10,415 nucleotides of DNA from UBA1723 sp018066165 (GCA_018066165.1 JAGHRX010000086.1:1-10415); one strand, 5' to 3'; numbered from the stretch's first letter, positions 1 to 6,023 are shown. Numbers and translations are program-made. Notes: generated by a model not told the origin, from the letters alone.

Positions 1-26
1 TTTAATGTATTATCAAAAAATGATAT

Positions 27-34
27 TAAATTTG
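27..34 (+). promoter_or_regulatory. Putative -7 box of the zinc-ribbon gene
   Basis: TAAATTTG matches the Bacteroidota -7 consensus TAnnTTTG and lies 49 bases before the start codon at 84. The -33 position (bases 5-7) reads ATG rather than TTG, so only half of the promoter is convincing. The gene could also be read from upstream of the window. Confidence 0.45.
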
Positions 35-83
35 CGGTTCAGAATTCAACTATAAAGTCGAATCCTATAAATTATTTATAGAT

Positions 84-842
84 ATGGCAGAGGCTAAAGA
101 GATTACAGTAGAAGAGAAACTAAAAAAATTGTATGATTTGCAGAAGGTAATGTCGCAGATCGACAATCTACGTGCTGTACGTGGAGAGCTACCATTGGAG
201 GTTAAGGACCTTGAGGATGAAGTAGCAGGTTTGGAGACACGTATTGCAAATTTGGATAACGATATCAAAGATCTTAACTTTAAGATTGGTCGTCATAAGA
301 GCGATATCGATTTGGCCAAAGGTCAGATGAAAAAGTACCAGGAGCAGCAGAATTCAGTTCGCAACAACCGTGAGTACGAGAATCTAGCAAAAGAAATTGA
401 ATATCAGGGTCTTGAAATCCAGCTTTCTGAGAAGAGAATCAAAGAGGGAGAGAGAGACATTGAGAATAAGACTCAGGACTTGAAGTCTACAGAGGAGTAC
501 CTAGAGGGTAGAAAGCAAGACTTGGAGCAGAAGAGAGAAGAGCTTACATCAATCATCGCCGACACACGTGCTGAGGAAGAGAAGTTGATGGAGAAGGCAG
601 AGAAGCTTGAGAATAAGATCGACGAGAGACTTCTATCAGCATTCAAGAGAATCAGAAAGAACGCTCGCAACGGTTTGTCTGTAGTTACTGTTCAGAGAGA
701 TGCTTGTGGTGGATGTTTCAACCGTATCCCACCTCAGAGAATCGCAGATATCCGTACTCGCAAGAGAGTTATCGTTTGTGAGTATTGTGGTAGAATCTTG
801 GTTGATCCTGAAATCAACGAGAAAAAGAAGACTGCAGAATAA
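84..842 (+). CDS. Coiled-coil zinc-ribbon protein (COG1579 / C4-type zinc ribbon family)
   Basis: This 252-aa cytoplasmic protein has a long, highly charged helical coiled coil (about residues 5-190) followed by a C-terminal four-cysteine zinc ribbon. The ribbon pairs are C208-x2-C211 and C232-x2-C235, spaced as in COG1579. A stretch typical of the family, including NNREYENLAKEI, lies near residues 94-105. Length and architecture match full-length members found throughout Bacteroidota, so the gene looks intact. The family is thought to bind nucleic acid or act as a scaffold through the ribbon, but its precise role is not settled. The start at 84 follows an A/T-rich leader without a Shine-Dalgarno, as usual in this phylum. 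A canonical terminator follows 26 bases after the stop. This is probably the core-genome edge of the window. Confidence 0.93.
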   Translation: MAEAKEITVEEKLKKLYDLQKVMSQIDNLRAVRGELPLEVKDLEDEVAGLETRIANLDNDIKDLNFKIGRHKSDIDLAKGQMKKYQEQQNSVRNNREYENLAKEIEYQGLEIQLSEKRIKEGERDIENKTQDLKSTEEYLEGRKQDLEQKREELTSIIADTRAEEEKLMEKAEKLENKIDERLLSAFKRIRKNARNGLSVVTVQRDACGGCFNRIPPQRIADIRTRKRVIVCEYCGRILVDPEINEKKKTAE

Positions 843-867
843 ATAATAGCAGAATTAAAATATGTTG

Positions 868-895
868 AGACGGGGCTTGTCCCCGTCTTTTTTTT
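868..895 (+). terminator. Rho-independent terminator after the zinc-ribbon gene
   Basis: AGACGGGG (868-875) pairs perfectly with CCCCGTCT (881-888) around a five-base loop, followed by a run of T up to 895. It ends the zinc-ribbon transcript just before the next promoter. Confidence 0.92.
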
Positions 896-904
896 GTATC
901 TTTG
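877..904 (+). promoter_or_regulatory. Promoter of the 220-aa exported-protein gene
   Basis: TATCTTTG at 897-904 is a full match to TAnnTTTG. A TTG at 877-879 lies 17 bases upstream, slightly closer than the usual 19-21, and falls in the loop of the preceding terminator. Transcription would start near 911, giving a leader of about 34 bases before the ATG at 945. Confidence 0.7.
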
Positions 905-944
905 TCCACTAGTAAATCACACAGATAGAGTATAAAGGAGTAAT

Positions 945-1607
945 ATGAAATTTAACGTAACTTTTTTGTTCCTGTTTTTCGTTATTTCCGCCTTTTCACA
1001 GGAGAAGGTGAGAATTAAAGGATTCTACGAAGAATCCTATAACCGTCTTGAGGTGGAAGACAGCTATAAAGACACTACTATATATCGTAAACTTGGTTTT
1101 AAGGAGGCTTGGAAGAAGAAGAAAGTTTGGACTCCGTGGAGTAAAGAGGAGATCAAACGTAATAAGATTAACAATTACGACCAGTCGAGCAGTCGTTATA
1201 TGCTTAACGTCTCCTACGATGATATTATTGCCGACAGTGTATGGTGTACCAACCAGGCAATCGTAACAACTGCGTTCCCTCTTGATATTCAGGTGCTTCT
1301 TGATAAGATGGGCGAAAAATTCACGTTTGATGGAATTCGAGAGAAAGCAAAATTCTATACGAAAGAAAACAATGATTTCTATCTCTACCGTCTATATCAA
1401 TTTGATGGTTATGCGTTAAAATATTCATATACTTGGGACGAGATTAAATCAAGCAAACGATTTGAGAATGAGCATAGTAAGATACTTTCAAATATCTGCG
1501 ACGAGAATGATCCTATCGACGTGTATTATTTCTATCAGGCTATCAGTTTCAAACCGTTGGATGTGCCGACAGATTATGTGATTCCGAATTTGAAGAAGAA
1601 AAAATAG
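945..1607 (+). CDS. Exported protein of unknown function
   Basis: The 220-aa product begins with a clear Sec-type signal: MKFN, a hydrophobic core rich in Phe and Leu (residues 5-17), then AFSQ with likely cleavage near residue 18. No lipobox cysteine is present, so the mature protein is probably soluble in the periplasm or secreted. The mature part is rich in Lys, Tyr and Trp and ends in a run of lysines. I recognise no domain. It has its own promoter (877-904) and a terminator (1628-1652), so it appears monocistronic. AGGAG at 936-940 lies just before the start. The ATG at 945 is preferred because it places the signal peptide exactly at the N-terminus. Confidence 0.8.
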   Translation: MKFNVTFLFLFFVISAFSQEKVRIKGFYEESYNRLEVEDSYKDTTIYRKLGFKEAWKKKKVWTPWSKEEIKRNKINNYDQSSSRYMLNVSYDDIIADSVWCTNQAIVTTAFPLDIQVLLDKMGEKFTFDGIREKAKFYTKENNDFYLYRLYQFDGYALKYSYTWDEIKSSKRFENEHSKILSNICDENDPIDVYYFYQAISFKPLDVPTDYVIPNLKKKK

Positions 1608-1627
1608 GGTTATAATTGCCAAATTAT

Positions 1628-1652
1628 ATAGGGGTGGTTTTGCCACCCCTAT
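1628..1652. terminator. Shared bidirectional terminator
   Basis: ATAGGGGTGG (1628-1637) pairs perfectly with CCACCCCTAT (1643-1652) around a five-base loop. A T-rich tail follows on the plus strand (1652-1656). On the minus strand the hairpin begins two bases after the stop of the 491-aa gene and is followed by an A/T-rich tail. It serves two convergent genes. Confidence 0.88.
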
Positions 1653-1654
1653 TT

Positions 1655-3130
1655 TTATTCTATTCTCTCCACAATTTTGATTCCTAATTCCTCTCTTTCT
1701 GCAATGGTGTCTATTCTCAAATAGAGCATGCTATTTACAACTGTGAAATAGGATTCTCCATTATTGAAATTGCATATTCCCCATTCGTCGTCCAACGTAA
1801 GCATATCCAAGCAGGGATTAATGCACTTAGGAATCTTTAGATATAGGTCAGACGACGCATCTGGCAATTTAAGTTGATGAATATCAATATCATCTAAGAG
1901 AATGTAGAGATGCTCTCTGGTGATTGCGTATTGATTGAACAGAAAATTGTATTCGTCATCCTGAAATAGATTTATGATTTCTATTTGATTGCTATTCAAT
2001 ATTTTTCCGTAATAATCTGCACCGTCTACACGGTACAGATTATGAGGCAACATCTCTTTCCCCTTACGAATTCTAGGATGAAGTTTTAGTTTGGTGATTT
2101 TCCCGTTTCCATCATCTTCTGTATCCAAATCAGACCATTCCTTGAAACATTCGGAATCTTCGTGATTGATGATTTTTCTCACCATGGATGGGTGACAAAG
2201 AAACAATGACAATTCATCTTCGTCTTTCCCATAAATGTAGCCTTCGAATTTTATGAATTCCAGTTTGTTGCTGTCACGTTTCAAGGTGAATTCATAAATG
2301 TTATATGCGTTTGCCAGCCTTTCTATTTTCCAAAAATGAGAACCCGGAGTCGGACTGTCCGACCAAAATCCTTCAATTTCAGGGTAGATGCGATCAAACT
2401 GTTTGTTCAGAATAAATGAATTTTCCGAAGACGAAAATCCAAATGATGTCTCCAGGAATTTCTTCGTCATATTTATCAGGTCGACACGTCTTAGTTCGCT
2501 TTCATCATTTTCTTCAACCCATGTCTCAAAACCAGTGAGGATGGGAGAGTCTTTTACCGCATCCAATGTAGGAGCCTGTTTGCCGTAATTGCGAAGAAAA
2601 TCCATCAACAGATAGAAATCTTTCTTTATTTGTGATGCGGATCCTTTTTTGGATGAGTAGGACGGAATCAAACCAATCATAAGAAGAATGAAGATTGCCT
2701 GGAATTGCGTCGTCTTCTCATTCTTTATATCATATAAAATTGATATTTTGTCGTTGTTGAGAAAAGATAGTTCTGATTTATTGTCGACGACGGGACTGAA
2801 GAAATTGATGATGTGGAATATCTGCTGACGCTTATCATCTGCGACGTCGGCATGCAAATCAACCGCATAACTTCTTTTGAAATCTAAGTATTTATCACTT
2901 GCGTCGCCATAATCTTTGATAAGTGTTTCGAGGTCCACCTCTCCGCCATACCAATAGTCTACCTCATTTGAGAGTTCGCAGAAAGTGGATTTTTGTCTGA
3001 ACGGTTTCATAGAAGACGCATTGTTGGTCATCATTTCATAGTCGATATGGTTGCCCATACTCTCTCGATCGCAAAACAACAGACAAGTGTTAGCGATCAC
3101 GTTTATCATTTCTGCGTAGTCTTTTTTCAT
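1655..3130 (-). CDS. 491-aa protein of unknown function
   Basis: This long intact reading frame starts at ATG 3130 and stops with TAA at 1657-1655. No domain is recognised. The protein is acidic and mixed alpha/beta in appearance, with no signal peptide. One hydrophobic segment (about residues 143-158, FQAIFILLMIGLIPSY) is too isolated and short for a confident membrane helix and may be a buried core helix. Asp- and Trp-rich stretches near residues 52-75 and 275-295 stand out but match no motif I know. A very good promoter lies about 145 bases upstream on the same strand (3304-3275), so the mRNA has a rather long leader. The gene faces the protease operon divergently and meets the exported-protein gene convergently, so it is a single-gene unit. 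Confidence 0.85.
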   Translation of the reverse strand: MKKDYAEMINVIANTCLLFCDRESMGNHIDYEMMTNNASSMKPFRQKSTFCELSNEVDYWYGGEVDLETLIKDYGDASDKYLDFKRSYAVDLHADVADDKRQQIFHIINFFSPVVDNKSELSFLNNDKISILYDIKNEKTTQFQAIFILLMIGLIPSYSSKKGSASQIKKDFYLLMDFLRNYGKQAPTLDAVKDSPILTGFETWVEENDESELRRVDLINMTKKFLETSFGFSSSENSFILNKQFDRIYPEIEGFWSDSPTPGSHFWKIERLANAYNIYEFTLKRDSNKLEFIKFEGYIYGKDEDELSLFLCHPSMVRKIINHEDSECFKEWSDLDTEDDGNGKITKLKLHPRIRKGKEMLPHNLYRVDGADYYGKILNSNQIEIINLFQDDEYNFLFNQYAITREHLYILLDDIDIHQLKLPDASSDLYLKIPKCINPCLDMLTLDDEWGICNFNNGESYFTVVNSMLYLRIDTIAEREELGIKIVERIE

Positions 3131-3274
3131 AAAATCTTGAACTGGGTTGTTGGTTTTATTGGATAGGGTGTTTTTGTTGAAGGTTCTAATTGTTTTAGAT
3201 TCATTTTAAAACGTTCGAAAATTTTATCCCTTCTTTCTCCATCTGAGCTATTGATTTGCCTTCTCTTATTCTGG

Positions 3275-3304
3275 CAAAAATAATAAATTTTTTACATACA
3301 TCAA
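3275..3304 (-). promoter_or_regulatory. Promoter of the 491-aa gene
   Basis: Read on the minus strand, TTG (3304-3302), a 19-base spacer and TATTTTTG (3282-3275) form an exact Bacteroidota promoter. Transcription would start near 3268, leaving a leader of about 138 bases before the ATG at 3130. Confidence 0.75.
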
Positions 3305-3351
3305 GATTAATGCCTTCAAAAATTTTAGTCGAAGAAATAATTGTTTAATAG

Positions 3352-3381
3352 TTGTATGATCCAATAAAAAGCTTAATTTTG
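3352..3381 (+). promoter_or_regulatory. Promoter of the 54-aa/retropepsin operon
   Basis: TTG (3352-3354), a spacer of exactly 19 bases and TAATTTTG (3374-3381) match the Bacteroidota -33/-7 consensus. The predicted start near 3388 leaves a leader of about 48 bases before the ATG at 3436. Confidence 0.78.
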
Positions 3382-3435
3382 CATTCGGTTGGTGTTTAAT
3401 CCAACAGGTATGTTTAATTTTTAATTGATTTGGTA

Positions 3436-3600
3436 ATGGTAGATTTAAAGAATCCCAAATGGGAAGAGTTTGAGGTGATTAAAGCACCAGAACGAAAGAA
3501 GACAGGCAAAATGCCGTTTGTTTCATTCTATAGAGTGAAAAGAGGTGTGATTCCACGTAAAGAACATAAAATCACGGATCTTCCAGAAGGTATTCTATGA
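3436..3600 (+). CDS. 54-aa protein coupled to the aspartic protease
   Basis: An uninterrupted 54-codon frame starts MVDLKNPKWEEF and ends LPEGIL. It is rich in Lys and Glu, with no signal peptide or membrane segment. The case for coding rests on three things: an exact promoter 55 bases upstream, the absence of any other start for the operon, and the ATGA overlap in which its TGA (3598-3600) shares bases with the ATG of the protease gene (3597-3599). That overlap is the usual arrangement for translational coupling. I do not recognise the protein. Being made in step with a protease, it could be a partner, inhibitor or substrate, but this is inference. Confidence 0.68.
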   Translation: MVDLKNPKWEEFEVIKAPERKKTGKMPFVSFYRVKRGVIPRKEHKITDLPEGIL

Positions 3601-4034
3601 GTAGTTTTAAACTTGAATATGGCGTACTTGCTGACGCCATTGTTACGAATGCGATTGTTATGTCGGAAGAGGAAAATATGAAAGGCAAATCAAATCCTCC
3701 ATATTTTTACACTGATGCCGCTGCCTGGGATACAGGTGCACAAAATACTATTATATCACAAAAAATTGTGGATTGTTTGCACCTTACTCCATATCAGGAT
3801 GCTGGTATTTTGGGAATAGGTGGTTTACAAGTTGTAAAATCCTATAAAGTGAAAGTTGGATTGCCGAACGGCAAATTAGTTCACGATTTAGAAGTTTATT
3901 GTGGAGATCTTGAAGATTATGATATCTTAATTGGTATGGATATAATCACATTGACCGATTTTTGCATCACGAATAAAGATAAGAAAACAAGATTCTCTTT
4001 TAGAACACCGTCTGAGGGAAATATTGAGCTGTAA
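3597..4034 (+). CDS. Retropepsin-like aspartic protease
   Basis: The 145-aa protein has the marks of a single-lobed clan AA aspartic protease. The catalytic D45-T46-G47-A48 sits in AAWDTGAQNTIIS, a flap-like GIGG lies at residues 73-76, and the second-half signature ILIGMDII (residues 110-117) supplies the hydrophobic-hydrophobic-Gly element that packs under the active site. Known retropepsins of this size work as homodimers, each chain giving one Asp. There is no signal peptide or membrane anchor, so it should act in the cytoplasm. It is translationally coupled to the 54-aa gene and ended by a hairpin terminator, forming a two-gene operon. No gag- or RT-like gene is nearby, so it is not part of a visible retroelement. 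Its substrate is unknown. Confidence 0.85.
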   Translation: MSSFKLEYGVLADAIVTNAIVMSEEENMKGKSNPPYFYTDAAAWDTGAQNTIISQKIVDCLHLTPYQDAGILGIGGLQVVKSYKVKVGLPNGKLVHDLEVYCGDLEDYDILIGMDIITLTDFCITNKDKKTRFSFRTPSEGNIEL

Positions 4035-4052
4035 GTTATAGTTTTTTAGAAT

Positions 4053-4083
4053 AGGACATTCCGGTTTGGAGTGCCCTTTTTTT
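4053..4083 (+). terminator. Terminator of the protease operon
   Basis: AGGACATTCC (4053-4062) pairs with GGAGTGCCCT (4068-4077) with one A/C mismatch and one G-U pair, followed by a T run to 4083. It lies 19 bases after the protease stop. Confidence 0.8.
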
Positions 4084-4186
4084 GTGTGTGATCTATTCTG
4101 TGTATCGTGAATCGTACTCTTTTACCAAATGCATTACATCTGCATCTTTTTGAAAGATAATTGTTTAAGTTTCTTTCGTTATCAAG

Positions 4187-4217
4187 CAAAGTTAAGATAA
4201 TATTGCAATCGAAACAA
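4187..4217 (-). promoter_or_regulatory. Orphan minus-strand promoter-like sequence
   Basis: On the minus strand, TTG (4217-4215), a 20-base spacer and TAACTTTG (4194-4187) fit the Bacteroidota promoter. It points towards the end of the protease operon, where I find no minus-strand gene. It may drive a short antisense RNA or be a chance match. Confidence 0.35.
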
Positions 4218-4266
4218 GCGTTCGCCTAAAAACGTTGTATGTTAAAGTACAAGACAATGTAAAAAG

Positions 4267-4455
4267 ATGAGGCTTGAGAAATTTAAAAGTTATATCAATA
4301 ACAAAAAGATTTCGCTTATGAAGAGAAAAATTATCAAGGATTTAATTGGCAACCTAAGCCAATCCATCACAACAATCAAAAATTATCGTGTATGGCAAAG
4401 ATACGGAAGTTTCGAGCCTCAGTTGATCACTATTCAGCGGAGACGTATTACTTGA
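4267..4455 (+). CDS. Uncertain small basic ORF
   Basis: This 62-codon frame (MRLEKFKSYINNKK...) is very basic. Its last 64 bases overlap the next gene in another frame. The C-terminal part is probably only a shadow of that gene. The N-terminal 40 codons have no competing gene, and the frame starts after a gap of 183 bases from the terminator. No domain is recognised and no clear promoter precedes it. It may be a leader peptide, a real small protein or a chance frame. Confidence 0.25.
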   Translation: MRLEKFKSYINNKKISLMKRKIIKDLIGNLSQSITTIKNYRVWQRYGSFEPQLITIQRRRIT

Positions 4456-4820
4456 CGGCTTTGCGAGAATCGTTGACATTCACAATTTCGGCAAAAGCAA
4501 TGCACAGCAAGGCTGTTTTCCCAGACGAACAGTGTGATCGCTATGGAAAGTTGAGGGTAGGGACGGTCATTTCCGTCGTCGCAAAGACAAGCGACAATGA
4601 TAATATTTCCTATTTCCCTGACACCACCGTCTACGAGGAAAGAACCGCATCTTCAGGAGTGACGAGGGAAGAGTATGCGTCAAGTTTGCTCAACCTTTTG
4701 GACCATTCCCATGAGATGGATTCAAATGCGACGCGGGAAATTGTGAACGCCATCACCACCAGCAGCGCCGATTTGGTCTGCAGGTTGATACGCAAAGCGT
4801 TGTTTGGAGTTAATGGTTAA
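4392..4820 (+). CDS. 142-aa protein of unknown function
   Basis: The product (MAKIRKFRAS...) has a basic N-terminus, a Ser/Thr-rich middle that looks beta-rich (about residues 25-90), and a helical C-terminal half ending KALFGVNG. No signal peptide, membrane helix or known motif is visible. ATG 4392 is the only ATG in this frame before Met37. It is kept as the start because the 36 residues ahead of Met37 look like ordinary protein. The stop codon falls within a GTTAATR heptad repeat that leads straight to the next small gene, 12 bases downstream, so the two are likely co-transcribed. The gene uses more GC-ending codons than the genes at 6313-7804, suggesting a different origin. Confidence 0.7.
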   Translation: MAKIRKFRASVDHYSAETYYLTALRESLTFTISAKAMHSKAVFPDEQCDRYGKLRVGTVISVVAKTSDNDNISYFPDTTVYEERTASSGVTREEYASSLLNLLDHSHEMDSNATREIVNAITTSSADLVCRLIRKALFGVNG

Positions 4821-4835
4821 TAGTTAATAGTTATG
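4809..4835 (+). repeat. GTTAATR heptad tandem repeat at a gene junction
   Basis: Three tandem units (GTTAATG 4809-4815, GTTAATA 4816-4822, GTTAATA 4823-4829) and a partial fourth (GTTATG) contain the stop of the 142-aa gene and end on the ATG of the zinc-ribbon peptide gene. Gain or loss of a unit would alter the spacing, and upstream units would alter the frame of the last residues. Confidence 0.7.
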
Positions 4836-5003
4836 TTGCAGATTCATCATATAGTTTGTACAAAATGTAAATATACATTTAAGACAATGTCTGGAGGAGT
4901 TGTATATATGCCGCCAAACTTGACATGTCCGAAGTGCGGTCATAAAAATGGCACTATAGGAGAAATGCTTGGAACGTTGAAGAATATATTCGGAAGCAAA
5001 TAA
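4833..5003 (+). CDS. 56-aa zinc-ribbon peptide
   Basis: This intact 56-codon frame starts MLQIHHIVCTKC and ends GSK. It has two CxxC knuckles, C9-x2-C12 and C32-x2-C35, separated by 19 residues, the second as CPKCGHKN. This is the layout of a small zinc ribbon or rubredoxin-like fold. The tail (residues 40-56) looks like a short amphipathic helix. The start lies 12 bases after the upstream stop, and a hairpin follows the gene, supporting a real gene in a two-gene operon. Zinc ribbons of this size often bind nucleic acid or a protein partner. The sequence does not say which applies here. Confidence 0.72.
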   Translation: MLQIHHIVCTKCKYTFKTMSGGVVYMPPNLTCPKCGHKNGTIGEMLGTLKNIFGSK

Positions 5004-5009
5004 GTCATC

Positions 5010-5058
5010 CGAAGTTTTCCAAAACTAGTGATTTGGAACTTCGAACATTCCTTTTTTT
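5010..5058 (+). terminator. Possible terminator after the zinc-ribbon peptide gene
   Basis: CGAAGTTTTCCAAA (5010-5023) pairs with TTTGGAACTTCG (5032-5043) apart from a TT bulge. A run of seven T follows at 5052-5058, eight bases beyond the stem, which is farther than usual. The descending arm is also part of a dispersed repeat seen again at 5808. Confidence 0.45.
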
Positions 5059-5063
5059 ACACC
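5031..5063 (+). repeat. 33-bp dispersed repeat, copy 1
   Basis: This stretch aligns without gaps to 5808-5840 with about 26 of 33 identical bases, sharing ATTTGnAACTTCGAACA and TTTACACC at the same spacing. A third, inverted copy forms the closing arm of the leader structure (5948-5976). The repeats are non-coding and lie on either side of the first LRAT gene. Confidence 0.6.
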
Positions 5064-5153
5064 TGGCGACGGGAGACTAAGGGTGACTTTTTATGGAATA
5101 AAAAAAGTAAGCGTGTTTGGACAATTCGTATATATTGTAAAATTTAGTAAGAT

Positions 5154-5624
5154 ATGAAAACGAATAGAAACAAATTCATACCGGGTGATATTCTTAGAGT
5201 CTTTCGTGGAATTTATTACCACTATGGAGTCTACGTTGGCAATGGCAGGGTAGTGCATTTTTGTTCAACAACCAGAAATGAACTTGATTCCCTTTCGGCA
5301 GATATAGTGGAGACGTCGCTATCACGATTCGCCAATGGAGATCCGATTTCTGTCGACACTCAGATAGCACCGGTGTTTAACCGAGAAGAGATAGTCCGAC
5401 GAGCACGTAGGTCGATTGGCACAAAACTCGGCACTTACAATCTGCTTAGCAACAATTGTGAGCATTTCGCTAACTGGTGCAGATGTGGAAGATCCGTGTC
5501 GACGCAAGTTCGCGACGTCGACAACATCTTCAATGAGATTTTGCCAAAGGACAGTTTGCTCAGAGATATGAAAGACATTGCGTTTTTCATGTTGGGAAGA
5601 GTACAATTATGCCGTTTAGCATAA
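5154..5624 (+). CDS. LRAT-domain (NlpC/P60-like) protein, copy 1
   Basis: The 156-aa protein carries the lecithin:retinol acyltransferase fold signature. HYGVYVG gives the catalytic His23, VVHF the second His35, and NNCEHFANWC the nucleophile Cys102 in the NCEHF box. All three catalytic residues are present, so it should be active. LRAT-family enzymes are thiol acyltransferases or phospholipases working on phospholipid acyl chains, while bacterial members are barely characterised. There is no signal peptide. The C-terminus has a moderately hydrophobic stretch (DIAFFMLG, residues 141-148) that might touch membrane, where eukaryotic members have a membrane anchor. No clear promoter precedes it, so it may be read from upstream. 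A second copy lies at 9294-9779 with about 95% DNA identity in the core. Confidence 0.9.
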   Translation: MKTNRNKFIPGDILRVFRGIYYHYGVYVGNGRVVHFCSTTRNELDSLSADIVETSLSRFANGDPISVDTQIAPVFNREEIVRRARRSIGTKLGTYNLLSNNCEHFANWCRCGRSVSTQVRDVDNIFNEILPKDSLLRDMKDIAFFMLGRVQLCRLA

Positions 5625-5681
5625 AAGTGTAAGAAAAATAATCTTTTCACTGAAAAATTGTTGCAAAAAACGCTATTTAAT

Positions 5682-5712
5682 ATTGATTTGTATCACAAAC
5701 ATATTATATTTG
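5682..5712 (+). promoter_or_regulatory. Promoter of the AAA+ operon
   Basis: ATTG (5682-5685), a 19-base spacer and TATATTTG (5705-5712) match the Bacteroidota promoter exactly. Transcription would start near 5719, giving a leader of about 345 bases before the ATG at 6066. It is the only strong promoter seen before the operon. Confidence 0.8.
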
Positions 5713-5717
5713 TGATA
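5691..5717. promoter_or_regulatory. 27-bp palindromic operator candidate
   Basis: TATCACAAAcATA (5691-5703) and TATaTTTGTGATA (5705-5717) are inverted copies with one mismatch around a single central base (5704). The palindrome covers the -7 box and part of the spacer of the operon promoter, an ideal position for a dimeric repressor. The mirror arm itself reads TATGTTTG on the minus strand, a second -7 match. A half-site (ATATTTGTGAT) recurs at 5876-5886 inside the leader. Confidence 0.7.
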
Positions 5718-5804
5718 TCCTTGAAAAAACAAGGAAATTCACCATCTATAAAAGGAGGATGGCGAAATAAATATTAAAGGCGTATATTGTGCGCTCAGAA
5801 ATTG

Positions 5805-5980
5805 GTAATTTGAAACTTCGAACACTTCAAAATTTACACCCAATTCTGCGTAACGATAGAGTCCATATTATGTGGATATTTGTGATGTCAGTCCAATTGG
5901 ACTGGCGTCGCAATACATATAGTGTGGGGAATTTTGTTACTCGTTTCGGTGTAAAGGTAAGTTCGAAGACCTCAAATTGC
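5805..5980 (+). ncRNA. Long branched inverted repeat, candidate structured leader RNA
   Basis: Nested perfect pairings form one long arm: AATTTGA 5807-5813 with TCAAATT 5972-5978, CTTCGAAC 5816-5823 with GTTCGAAG 5961-5968, TTTACACC 5833-5840 with GGTGTAAA 5948-5955, and GTAAC 5850-5854 with GTTAC 5936-5940. Two hairpins branch from the top: GTCCATA/TGTGGAT (5861-5877), and a 15-bp stem at 5880-5894/5899-5913 with an AATT loop. At least six pairs are G-U on the plus strand and would be A-C mismatches on the minus strand, which points to function as plus-strand RNA (or folded plus-strand DNA). It lies downstream of the operon promoter. It does not match any riboswitch I know. Confidence 0.6.
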
Positions 5981-5990
5981 GAGATGAGTT

Positions 5991-6023
5991 AAAAAATTCC
6001 TCACACTTTTTTTGTGTGCGGAA
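5991..6023 (-). terminator. Minus-strand terminator-like hairpin
   Basis: TTCCtCACAC (5997-6006) and GTGTGcGGAA (6014-6023) form a stem with one mismatch around a seven-T loop. On the plus strand no T run follows. Read on the minus strand, the stem is followed directly by six T (complement of 5996-5991), the form of an intrinsic terminator. No minus-strand gene precedes it, so it may end an antisense RNA or simply be a leader hairpin. Confidence 0.5.

Larger units (their letters stand above)
3131..3435. other. Divergent intergenic region, 305 bp
   Basis: This gene-free stretch holds two back-to-back promoters (minus 3275-3304, plus 3352-3381) and the leaders of both transcripts. An imperfect A/T-rich palindrome centred on TTCGAA at 3213-3218 lies in the minus-strand leader and could be a weak structure. 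I see no further ORF, RNA gene or repeat. Confidence 0.6.

Noticed and set aside
2021..2036. ACCGTCTACACGG shared with the broken repeat at 10321
   Set aside because: The 13-base match lies inside the unrelated minus-strand 491-aa gene and does not extend on either side, so it is probably chance.
3597..4034. Retropepsin as part of a retroelement or LTR transposon
   Set aside because: No reverse transcriptase, integrase, gag-like gene or terminal repeats accompany it.
5754..5770. GGAGG before the mini-frame ATG-GCG-AAA-TAA as a translated leader peptide
   Set aside because: The purine run touches the ATG with no spacing, only three codons follow, and this phylum rarely uses strong Shine-Dalgarno sites. 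The run is better explained as the loop and stem of a small hairpin.
5805..5980. Possible integron attC site or retron msr/msd RNA
   Set aside because: The paired boxes lack the attC core consensus GTTRRRY/RYYYAAC at the ends, and no integrase or reverse transcriptase is in the window. Only a generic structured element can be supported.
5789..5992. GTG-started 67-codon plus-strand frame in the leader
   Set aside because: It has no ATG and no protein-like pattern, and it lies almost entirely in the branched inverted repeat, which explains its sequence better.
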